Below are positions 1 through 7,242 of a stretch of DNA of 10,396 bases, piece after piece. Position numbers and translations under genes: made by a program. Under the pieces are notes generated by a model. The model was not told where the DNA came from and did not search any database. It worked only from the letters and a program-made list of their open reading frames with translations. Positions within the stretch are counted from its first letter, which is position 1. Each line of letters starts with the position of its first letter. This DNA is from UBA5951 sp012269555. GTDB taxonomy: Bacteria; Pseudomonadota; Alphaproteobacteria; Puniceispirillales; Puniceispirillaceae. Location of the stretch: assembly GCA_038147755.1 (NCBI GenBank), contig JAYQTS010000019.1:1-10396 (forward strand), given 5' to 3'.

Positions 1-942
1 GTTAAGAGAGTTGCTGCTGAAACCGAACATAAAGTGAAATTCATTGAAGCCTATGGCGGTAAAATTGCAAAAGTGCATGAAACTCTTGAAGCTGTTGAAA
101 AAGGTCTTCTTGACCTAGGTGCGTATTGTGTATGCTTTGAAACAGCGAAACTTCTACCACTAAATTTTGATTACTTTGTACCATTTACAAGTGCTGATCC
201 TAGAATTGTAAATAAAGTTAAAGCAGAGTTAATAGAAAAGTATCCAGAGTTAACAGCAGTGCTCCCAGAAAAATATAACCAGATTTACCTACCTGGATTA
301 TCTGCTTTTGATGACTACGGAATAGGCACTGTTGAGCCATGGAAAAAAGCAGAAGAGTTAAAAGGACGCAAAATTGTTGCAGCTGGTCCAAACCTTCCTT
401 GGGTATCATTGTTTGGAGCAATACCAGTTACATCTACGCTTCCAACAATGTATAATGATATGGCAACCGGTGTTGCAGAAGGAACAGTTATTTTCCCAAC
501 AGCTCATGGTGGTGGATATAAATTCTATGAGGTTGCTCCATACTGGACAGTTGTTGGGTTCGGTGCAATGAACCAGAACATCTTTACCATGAATGCTGAT
601 ACAGCAGCTAAACTTCCAGCTGACGTGATGAAAATCATTGAAGAAGAAGCACAAGTTTATTCTAAGGCCGTTAATGAGGATGTTTGGGCCGGATATACTA
701 AAGGCTTGGAAAAGCTTGTTGCAGTTGGAGAAGAAAAAGGCTTAAAAGATACCGTTTATTATCTTCCAATGGAAGAAAAACAAAAATGGGCAGAAACTAT
801 CAAAGATTGGCCTAACACTCGTGCGAATGACATCATGAATGAATTTGGTGTGGATTGTATCAAAATCATGGATGAATATATGGACATGATGGAAGCCGAG
901 GGTCATGAGTGGCCCGTAAGGTATCAATTCTCAAAGCTGTAA
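1..942 (+). CDS. TRAP transporter solute-binding protein, DctP family (5' end outside window)
   Basis: This is the periplasmic binding protein of a tripartite ATP-independent (TRAP) transporter, which hands a small, usually carboxylated, substrate to a DctQ/DctM membrane pair. The frame is open from base 1 and the protein continues upstream, so the GTG at 34 is an internal valine and the signal peptide is not visible. Family features are the segment LKGRKIVAAGPNLPW (about bases 355-402), then an aromatic and TGVAEG stretch (about 450-485), then the YEVAPYWTVVGFGAMNQNIF block and KLPADVMKIIEEEA, which corresponds to the usual 'LP..V..II...A' helix. The arginine that often follows 'LKG.KI' in DctP proteins is a valine here, so the ligand may not be a typical C4-dicarboxylate. 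No dctQ or dctM is visible downstream, because the gene ends at a strong terminator. The membrane genes may lie upstream. The family call is firm; the substrate is unknown. Confidence 0.87.
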   Translation, partial: VKRVAAETEHKVKFIEAYGGKIAKVHETLEAVEKGLLDLGAYCVCFETAKLLPLNFDYFVPFTSADPRIVNKVKAELIEKYPELTAVLPEKYNQIYLPGLSAFDDYGIGTVEPWKKAEELKGRKIVAAGPNLPWVSLFGAIPVTSTLPTMYNDMATGVAEGTVIFPTAHGGGYKFYEVAPYWTVVGFGAMNQNIFTMNADTAAKLPADVMKIIEEEAQVYSKAVNEDVWAGYTKGLEKLVAVGEEKGLKDTVYYLPMEEKQKWAETIKDWPNTRANDIMNEFGVDCIKIMDEYMDMMEAEGHEWPVRYQFSKL

Positions 943-959
943 AATACCTCTTATATGTT

Positions 960-992
960 AAAAAACAGGCGGTAAAAACCGCCTGTTTTTTT
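960..992. terminator. Strong symmetrical rho-independent terminator
   Basis: A perfect 14-bp inverted repeat, 960-973 paired with 978-991, has an AAAA loop and a GC-rich core (CAGGCGGT/ACCGCCTG). It is followed by a T7 run (986-992) on the plus strand. The A6 run at 960-965 gives a T6 run when read on the minus strand, so the element should work in both directions. It begins 18 bases after the TRAP protein stop. It can also stop leftward transcripts that run out of the minus-strand cluster, which has no other obvious terminator. Confidence 0.93.
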
Positions 993-1053
993 ATGTTATA
1001 TTTAATTTTTTCAAAACATAAAATCAAAATAAATTTAAAATTAGGATATATTC

Positions 1054-1299
1054 ATGTCACGTTCGCTATTTTCCTTGCTTTTCATAACATTATTATCAGC
1101 GATATTGGTAACTATGTTTATCAGCGCTATTGTCACTTTTTTATCTTTAGAACAGAAATCACTTTTTTTGTCTATCTGGCCTCAAAACTGGTTAATAGCC
1201 TCAATTGTTGGTTTCTTTGCAATACTGTCGATGCGACCGATAGCAGTGTTAATTGGCCAGAAAACAGCTGATATAATTTATGGAAAGCAAAATAACTAA
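1054..1299 (+). CDS. DUF2798 family small membrane protein
   Basis: This 81-residue protein starts MSRSLFSLLFITLLSA and has two hydrophobic helices, at about residues 6-28 and 46-68. A short polar link containing the W-P-x-x-W pattern (WPQNWLIAS) joins them, and a proline sits in the second helix (MRPIAVLI). This two-helix layout and the 'W..W..A' entry into helix 2 match the DUF2798 family of inner-membrane proteins, whose function is unknown. The ATG at 1054 is preceded by TTAGGAT (about 1041-1047), a usable ribosome binding site. The gene lies alone between the terminator at 960-992 and the convergent cyclase gene, whose corrected stop is only 5 bases away, so it is probably monocistronic. 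The frame is intact. Confidence 0.75.
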   Translation: MSRSLFSLLFITLLSAILVTMFISAIVTFLSLEQKSLFLSIWPQNWLIASIVGFFAILSMRPIAVLIGQKTADIIYGKQNN

Positions 1300-1304
1300 A
1301 AAGG

Positions 1305-2080
1305 TTAATCGTCAAAAATAGCAACTACTCGTGTAAAGCCTGCTGATGCATTTTTTATTTTAAATGGAAATGCGGAAATCATAAACCCGTGACTTGGTAA
1401 CGCACTAAGATTGGATAACTTTTCGATATGAGAGTACCCTTATGCATACCTGCTCTGTGGCCTTCCCAAATGAGCCCCGCATCCTTAGTACCGGCATATT
1501 TTTTAGCTGTGTGCACAAAGGGAGCATCCCAACTCCAGCCATCTGTTCCTGTTAATCGCACACCTTTATCTAGAAGATAAACAGTAGCTTCCCTTCCAAT
1601 ACCACATCCCTTAGAAACGAAGTCATCAGAGCCATATTGCCCCTCTGCTGACGTATTTATCAGCACTATATCAAGTGGCTGCAATACATATGATATTCGG
1701 TCTAGCTCAGCTTCGATATCAGAAACCTGAACCACGTATCCATCTTCAAAATGTCTGAAATCTAATTTAACACCAGGGTTAAAACACCAATGCAGTGGTA
1801 CTTCGTCAATAGTAATTGCTCTCTTCCCACCACTCATTGTGGAATGGAAATGATAAGGGGCATCCATGTGAGTTCCATTATGGGTACTAACTGTCATCGT
1901 TTCCATTGCCCAGCCCTCCCCATCAGGAAGTTCACTCTCACTCAAACCAGGAAAAAAACTTATCATCTCTGAGGCTGTATCTTTATGACGATGATACTCT
2001 ATTTTAGGCAACATAAAAGGAGGATCAGAAGCAATGCCCGCCTCCAGTGCTACTGATAAATCTACAAAACGACGTGCCAT
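1305..2080 (-). CDS. Cyclase family protein (kynurenine formamidase/isatin hydrolase-like metal hydrolase), one frameshift
   Basis: A member of the 'Cyclase' family (PF04199), metal-dependent hydrolases acting on amide or lactam-type substrates. The metal-binding signature HNGTHMDAPYHF is at residues 67-78, preceded by GEGWAMETMTVST. TDGWSWDAPF further on is also typical. The uninterrupted frame stops at 1379 with an atypical end (ISKSYPILVRYQVTGL). Another frame continues from about 1437 to a TAA at 1305 and reads SHIEKLSNLSALP...GFMISAFP...ASAGFTRVVAIFDD, the normal C-terminus of the family. Adding one base to the CCC run at 1437-1439 joins the two parts through KGYSHIEKL and gives 258 residues, a normal length. 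The start is the ATG at 2080, with GGGA upstream. It is the last gene of the minus-strand cluster, 44 bases after the glutathione transferase. The exact substrate is unknown. Confidence 0.87.
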
Positions 2081-2124
2081 AATTATCCCACTCTCATAAT
2101 TAATATAAACACATAGGAACCATA

Positions 2125-2781
2125 TTAATATGATGAAGAGTCATCTGGGTCTGGGAGAGGTTGCTCATTCTCTGGCACATTCCAAGCGCGTTTAACCGCT
2201 GGCCTTACCAAAATTTCTTTATACCAACGCTTTACATTATCAAATTCATTCAAGTCTATTTCCTGCCAATTAAATCGCGCAACCCACGGCCAAATTGACA
2301 TGTCTGCTATAGAATAATCTTCACCACCAATAAATTGACTCTCTCCAAGACGCTTATTCATCACTCCATAAAGTCTTTTTGCTTCATTTTGATAACGATT
2401 TTCTGCGTATTCAGAAATACCTTTATTATATTTTGTAAAGTGATGAACCTGACCAAACATTGGGCCAACTCCGCCCATTTGCCACATTAACCATTCCATT
2501 GTTCGCCAATAAACATTGCGGTCTGAGGTATTTAAAAATTGTCCTGACTTCTCCGCAAGATACAACAAAATTGCTCCTGACTCAAAAAGAGAATAATCAT
2601 TGTTGTCTCTATCAACAATTGCAGGGATACGATTGTTCGGAGATATTGCTAAAAAATGTGGTTGAAACTGCTCTTTGTTATTAATGTTAATAGGGAAAGT
2701 TGTATATTCAATACCCGTTTCCTCGAGCATCAACGCTACTTTTCTGCCGTTTGGTGTAAACCATGTATAAAAATCAATCAT
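2125..2781 (-). CDS. yfcG: YfcG-like glutathione transferase / disulfide-bond oxidoreductase (Nu class)
   Basis: This is an intact 218-residue cytosolic glutathione transferase. The N-terminal thioredoxin-like domain (about 1-85) begins MIDFYTWFTPNGRK, with Thr9 and Asn11 in the positions that YfcG uses for glutathione binding. It continues with ISPNNRIPAIVD (the cis-proline loop) and FESGAILLYLAE, which contacts the glutathione gamma-glutamyl group. The helical C-terminal domain carries WLMWQMGGVGPMFGQVHHF, FIGGEDYSIADMSIWPWV (the N-capping box/hydrophobic staple segment) and a final RPAVKRAW. Layout and length closely follow E. coli YfcG, which reduces disulfides with glutathione. The ATG at 2781 has an AGAGAG-type ribosome binding site about 6 bases upstream. 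It lies 26 bases after qor and is probably cotranscribed with it, which suggests a redox or electrophile-handling role. Confidence 0.9.
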   Translation of the reverse strand: MIDFYTWFTPNGRKVALMLEETGIEYTTFPININNKEQFQPHFLAISPNNRIPAIVDRDNNDYSLFESGAILLYLAEKSGQFLNTSDRNVYWRTMEWLMWQMGGVGPMFGQVHHFTKYNKGISEYAENRYQNEAKRLYGVMNKRLGESQFIGGEDYSIADMSIWPWVARFNWQEIDLNEFDNVKRWYKEILVRPAVKRAWNVPENEQPLPDPDDSSSY

Positions 2782-2807
2782 CTGGAACTCTCTTCTATCT
2801 GCATAAA

Positions 2808-3793
2808 TTAAAATTTGAAAATAACTGAACCTGTTGTCTGACGACTTTCTAACATGTCATGTGCTTTTGGGATTTCATCGAAAGACATTTCACCATGAAC
2901 ACCAGTTACTAATCTACCATCAGCTATCCTACTAAATAATGCATTAGAGGCTTTTAAAAATTCCTCTTGAGTTGCGATGTGATTAAATAGTGCTGGCCTG
3001 GTTACAAATAGAGAACCTTTTGGCGCCAACATACCAATATTAAAATCTGTAATTGGTCCTGAAGCCTGCCCAAAAACAACCCATAAACCCCGCGGTTTAA
3101 TACAATCCATTGTGCCTGGGAAAACTGACTTTGCTACACTGTCATAAGCAACATGAACCTTTTGATTATTTGTAATCCGCATTACCTCCGCTACAAAATC
3201 CTGCGCATTATAATCTATCACATGGTCATATTTTGCTGCACTAGCAGTCTTGCATTTATCTTTTCCACCAGCCGTGCCAATCATTATTGCACCAATCTCA
3301 GAGCCCCACTGCCCCAAAAGTTGTCCAACACCCCCTGCTGCAGCATGAACAAGTGCAGTCTGCCCAGATTTCAAAGAGAACGTATCATGCAAAAGATAAT
3401 ACGCGGTAATTCCCTTCAGTAAACTTGCAGCCGCTGTATCAAATGAGACAGGGTCTGGAATTTTGCAACATGCTTTGAGTGAACACTTACATATTCAGCA
3501 TAAGCACCCACGGGCACAAAAAACACGACTCTGTCTCCCACTTTGAGATGTTTTACACCGGCACCAATTTCGGTCACCGTGCCTGCGGCCTCTGAGCCTA
3601 GTATTTTGATTTCTTCCTGATTTGGCCATGGATATAATGCAGTCCGAAAATAAATATCTAAATAATTAAGTCCTATTGCTTCATTTTTTATGATTACCTG
3701 ATCCTCAGATGCGTGTGGAATCTCAGCTTGTGATAATTCAAGGTGTTCAGAACCTCCAAAACCTTTTAATTTCCAAATTTTTTGCAAAGCCAT
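2808..3793 (-). CDS. qor: Zinc-independent NADPH:quinone oxidoreductase (MDR family), one frameshift
   Basis: This cytosolic medium-chain reductase transfers hydride from NADPH to quinones or similar enones. The N-terminal part (3793 to about 3465) carries GLNYLDIYFRTALYPWP and LGSEAAGTVTEIGAGVKHLKVGDRVVFF, the GroES-like catalytic fold without zinc ligands. The second part (about 3460 to 2808) carries HAAAGGVGQLLGQW (the Rossmann nucleotide loop), VAYDSVAKSVFPGTMDCI and KGSLFVTRP, all typical of QorA. The frame breaks at the TTTT run 3461-3464. Adding one base there joins ...HVAK to IPDPVSFDTAAASLLKGITAYYLL, exactly the expected linker. The corrected length is 328 residues, normal for the family. 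The ATG at 3793 is supported by AGGGGAGA (3804-3811). The downstream ATG at 3392 is internal, not a second gene. The gene precedes the glutathione transferase by 26 bases. Confidence 0.9.
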
Positions 3794-3937
3794 TTTGGTA
3801 TTGTCTCCCCTAAGAGTAAATTAAATAATAATTTTTCACTGTGTCAGTTTAATTTGCCCGTTAACATAAATCTAGTCCACTTATGAAACCTTTTTTGACT
3901 CAATGCCTTTAGCTATTAAAAAAAATGTTTTTTCTGT

Positions 3938-4858
3938 TTATTTAAAGTTTTGAACCTTTAAAAATGAAAATGAAATATTAGAGAGCACTACAGCACTAAC
4001 TACCATTATAAATCCGGCTAGAAACCTTATTGTTATCTCCTCCCCAATTAATAAAAAGCCTAAAAACATAGCTGTTAGAGGATTAAATCCTAATGCAATA
4101 GCAGCTTGCGTGGGCGTTATGATCAATAAAGCACGTCCCCAAGAGTACATCATTAACGCCCCTCCTGGAACTGCCAGCATAAATATAGCAAACCATCCAA
4201 ACCCATCAAATGATAATGAGCCATTAAAGGGCTCGCCAAAAAATAACGATAATATAAAGGTAACTGAAACACCAGATACGGCTGAAAAAACCATAACTGG
4301 CAAATTACCATATTTTTCCATATATTTACCAGAAAACACTGTAAATACAGCTGCCCCCAAGACGCCTACCATAACCATCAAATCCCCTTTTAATAAAGTC
4401 AAGTTATCTGGTGTTAGTTTTGTACTCATTGCTACAGCTATCCCTATCATGGCCAAAAAAACGGAAAAGACTTTCATAAGATTTGCTTGTTCAACTCTAA
4501 ATAATGAAGCAATAGTAATCGTTGCAAGCGGCATTGTTGCGTATAATAAGCCGGCTCTAGATGCTGTGGTATAACTCAATCCGTATGCCATGAAAAACGG
4601 GAAAATAGCAACATACCAAGTCCTATGAACATAATTCCGATTAGGTCATTTCTCGAAGGTGGAATGCTCAGCACACTTCTTGCACAAAAGAAAAGAGAAT
4701 AATTCCTACAATACCATAACGTAAAAACTTAATGTCGCCGCATCAGTTTGTGGCATGATCATTCGTGTAAAAACAAAGGTTGTGCCACCTAGACAAGCTG
4801 AGAAACTTGCAAAGAAAATGCCTTTTAGCAATACTCGCAACGTAGGTGAGAGAGACAA
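3938..4858 (-). CDS. EamA/DMT-type transporter, N-terminal third broken by at least three frameshifts
   Basis: An inner-membrane drug/metabolite-type exporter with about ten helices. The intact frame 4591-3938 gives 217 residues and about seven helices. It starts at AYGLSYTTASRAGLLYATMP (end of the first EamA repeat) and includes the second repeat (LKGDLMVMVGVLGAAVFTVFSGK ... TPTQAAIALGFNPLTAMFLGFLLIGEEI). The first repeat is recoverable only by changing frame. One frame reads LRVLLKGIFFASFSACLGGT up to about 4727. Another reads RYGIVGIILFSFVQEV up to about 4677. A third reads LSIPPSRNDLIGIMFIGLGM up to about 4605. Single-base additions at the A5 run 4723-4727, near 4671-4677 and at the A4 run 4602-4605 restore one 307-residue protein. 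No ATG was found at the 5' end; TTG at 4858 is a guess, and another indel may hide the true start. The substrate is unknown. It is first in the minus-strand cluster, with 144 bases between it and qor. Confidence 0.82.
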
Positions 4859-5140
4859 TAAATTATGACTTTCAAAATGGATTTAATAGAAATTGACTTA
4901 TATCACAAGTTCGCTTTTGAAAATATCTTTTTATTGGAAATTGTTAAGTTCCTATTTTTAAATGATAATAAAGAGGAAAAAATCTAGAATATTGATTTGA
5001 TACAGGTGTGAAATTAATTTTGTTTATTGTAACAAAAGGAAATAACTGTTGGTATTTTTGTTCCTTCATCCTTGTATAGTACTAGAAATATCAAGCATTT
5101 TAGCCTATATTTTGCCAAAAAATTGTGAAAGCTTATAAGT
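4859..5140. promoter_or_regulatory. Divergent intergenic region with presumed promoters for eamA (-) and the zwf operon (+)
   Basis: This very AT-rich stretch separates two divergent transcription units and contains no supportable gene. A possible -10 box for zwf is TATAGT at 5075-5080, but no good -35 sits at normal spacing. TTGATT (4992-4997) with TAATTT (5015-5020), 17 bases apart, is a weaker alternative. An imperfect palindrome, GGAAATT-GTT-AAGTTCC (4936-4952), is a possible operator. A 7-bp inverted repeat AACAAAA/TTTTGTT (5031-5037/5056-5062) may be chance. None of these can be tied to a known regulator by sight. Confidence 0.35.
4936..4952. repeat. Imperfect palindrome upstream of zwf, possible operator
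   Basis: GGAAATT-GTT-AAGTTCC has 7-base arms that match at 6 of 7 positions around a 3-base centre. It lies in the divergent region about 190 bases before zwf and 80 bases before eamA. This spacing and symmetry would suit a dimeric repressor, but short palindromes are common in AT-rich DNA and no known consensus (for example HexR) is matched by eye. Confidence 0.25.
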
Positions 5141-6599
5141 ATGAATCAAGCGTTACCAGAATCTGCCATTACACATGATAGTGACTTCATAATATTTGGT
5201 GGTGGCGGTGACCTATCTATTCGAAAGATATTTCCAGCTCTTTTTTGGCGATTTTTAAATGGTCAAATAACAAACAACTTTCGATTAATATCATGTATGA
5301 GAAACGTTTTAACGAAAAAGGAATTTGCAGATAAATTACGCCCTTTTTGTGAAGAAGCTCTAAAAAGTCAATTTGCGAATGCTGCAAGCTGGGAGAGTTT
5401 TCTTGAACTCATCCAGATATTAGAATTAGATATCATCAACGAAATTGGAGCCGATAACCTATATAATACCCTCAGGCCTAAACTCTCCAGGGAAAGACCA
5501 TGTGTATTCTATCTTGCGGTAGCACCCAAATTATTTGGTGCGAGCTGTCTTCTTCTCAAAAAGAATAAATTGGTTCTACCACAAAGTCGAGTGGTGGTAG
5601 AGAAACCATTTGGCCATGATAAAAAGTCTGCACTTGCTTTAAATCAAGAAATTCTAAACGTATTTGATGAGGGGCAAATATATCGAATAGACCATTATTT
5701 AGGCAAAGAAACAGTCCAAAATCTTATGGCTTTAAGATTCGCGAATGTTATTTTTGAGTCCCAATGGAACAATCGCTACATAGATCATGTACAAATAACT
5801 ACCGCGGAAACAGTTGGGGTAGAACAACGCGCTTCTTATTATGATTCTTATGGTGCTTTGCGTGATATGGTTCAAAACCATATGTTACAATTATTATGTC
5901 TTGTAGCAATGGAACCGCCTTCCCGTTTTAACGCCGACCAAGTCAGAAATGAAAAATTGAGAGTTCTGCAAGCACTTCGAAAAATAGAGGATGATGAAAT
6001 ACAAGTCGGTCAATATGAAAATTACACACAAGAATTAAATGCTCAGAGCAACACGGAAACATATGTTGCAAATGAGAGTAAATATAGATAATTGGCGTTG
6101 GGCTGGTGTGCCCTTTTACATACGTACAGGAAAAAAGTTAGGTTTGCGTGCGAGTGAAATTGTAATTACTTTTAAAAATAGACCACATGATATTTTTTCT
6201 GAACAGGGAGAAAATGCAAATGATGAGTTTCCTAATCGACTTGTAATACGCGTGCAACCTCACGAGGGATTAAGATTACATCTAACCTCAAAAAAACCAG
6301 GACCTGGAGGGATGAGATTATTTCCCTCAGAGTTAAATCTTTCCTTTGATGAAACCTTTGCAGAACGACTGCCTGATGCTTATGAACGACTTCTTATGGA
6401 TATTGCACGCGGAAATCAAACTTTATTCATGCGTTCCGACGAGGTTTTAGCAGCATGGGATTATATCGACCCAGTAATTGAAAAGGTTCGCAAAAAAAGT
6501 CCTGAAATATATTCTGCTGACTCAATGGGACCTGAGGATAAAATACTTATAAAAGAAGGAAGGTATTGGTTTGACCCAATATTGGAACAAAAAGAATGA
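5141..6599 (+). CDS. zwf: Glucose-6-phosphate 1-dehydrogenase, one frameshift
   Basis: Oxidises glucose-6-phosphate to 6-phosphogluconolactone with NAD(P)+, the entry step of the ED pathway, in the cytosol. FGGGGDLSIRK (residues 19-29) is the coenzyme-binding GxxGDLxxRK loop. EKPFGHD (154-160) and the active-site RIDHYLGKETVQN (182-194) are intact, followed by GALRDMVQNHMLQLLCLVAMEPP. The first frame ends falsely at 6091. Conserved sequence continues in the next frame as RVNIDNWRWAGVPFYIRTGKK. Removing one A from the AAA at 6070-6072 joins TETYVA directly to MRVNIDNW. The corrected protein has 485 residues, normal for the family. The loop before TETYVA (GQYENYTQELNAQSN) is about 12 residues shorter than in E. 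coli Zwf. The start at 5141 gives the expected short leader, but the ribosome site is weak (GTGAAAG). The stop overlaps the pgl start as ATGA, implying translational coupling. Confidence 0.94.
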
Positions 6600-7240
6600 C
6601 ATTGAGGGCTCAATCCATAGCCCAATCGATTGGCAAAACTCTTCAATCTGAGATATCAGAGTATGGCACTGCATCTTTGGTAGTGTGCGGTGGCTCAAGC
6701 CCAATAAAAATTTTTGAATATTTAAATTTAATTAAGATTGACTGGCATTTTGTTAGAATTTTTCTAGTAGATGATAGATTAGTTGAACCACAATCTGAAT
6801 TTAGCAATCAGAAGCTTCTGAAAACCCACCTGCTCAAAAATAATGCAAAGAAATCTATTTTTACCCCCCTTTCAACTGATTTAATGTCAAGAAACCTTAT
6901 ACCCGATATATTTACCGTTATGCTATTAGGAATGGGTAACGACGGTCATTTTGCATCGTTATTTCCTGAAATGCTTGTACAAACAGAGAAACCTCCCAAA
7001 ATAATTTGAATTTGAAGTTTCAGAGAGCCTTCAATTATAACTACAGCGGCGCTTGGAAACCCAAAATTACCCAGGATTTCAATGAATTTAAGCCTCATTT
7101 TGAAAGGTAAACGGATAATACTGTTAGCAAATGGAAAAGAGAAACTAGCGGTCCTGAAATCAGCAGAAAAAGATAAAATGCTTCCTATTTATCATTTGTT
7201 AAAACAAACCCATGTACCAATCGAAATAGAAAGTTTGTAA
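6596..7240 (+). CDS. pgl: 6-phosphogluconolactonase, frame disrupted near 7000-7030
   Basis: Hydrolyses 6-phosphogluconolactone, the product of the overlapping upstream zwf. Family signs are SLVVCGGSSPIKIFEYL (phosphate-binding GGSSP at 32-36), FLVDDRLVEPQSEFSNQKLL (56-75) and VMLLGMGNDGHFASLFP (108-124, with the catalytic-type GxDGHxASLFP). The frame meets TGA at 7007-7009 and again at 7013-7015, yet the same frame then resumes with clear family sequence (PSIITTAALGNPKLPRISMNL ... LANGKEKLAVL) and ends with TAA at 7238-7240. Either two indels compensate (for example one A too many near 6999-7004 and one base missing near 7025) or codons are substituted. An alternative reading of the gap is IFEFEVSE. 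The full span of about 214 residues is close to normal size for bacterial Pgl. The first 137 residues alone would lack the C-terminal strand-helix part. edd starts 2 bases downstream. Confidence 0.88.
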
Positions 7241-7242
7241 AA

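Noticed and set aside
909..1271. 120-codon open frame overlapping the TRAP gene end, the terminator and DUF2798
   Set aside because: It runs through a strong terminator and overlaps DUF2798 in another frame; the translation looks like noise.
2808..3392. A separate short dehydrogenase gene starting at 3392
   Set aside because: It is the C-terminal two thirds of qor; the ATG is internal and the missing linker lies in the adjacent frame up to 3464.
3918..3962. A/T-only hairpins (A8-TG-T6 and TTTAAAG/CTTTAAA) as an eamA terminator
   Set aside because: The first has no GC pairs and too small a loop; the second lies mostly inside the eamA coding end. Chance in AT-rich DNA is more likely.
4110..4574. 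154-codon open frame on the plus strand, antisense to eamA
   Set aside because: It is the opposite-strand shadow of the well-supported transporter; its translation shows no recognisable domain and no ribosome site was seen.
6060..6095. Programmed ribosomal frameshift in zwf
   Set aside because: The site is a plain AAA with no slippery heptamer or clear downstream structure, and similar breaks occur in unrelated genes of the window.
6995..7020. Recoding of TGA as an amino acid in pgl
   Set aside because: TGA is the true stop of zwf (6597-6599) and edd (9067-9069), each overlapping the next start, so the genome uses TGA as stop; no selenocysteine context was seen either.
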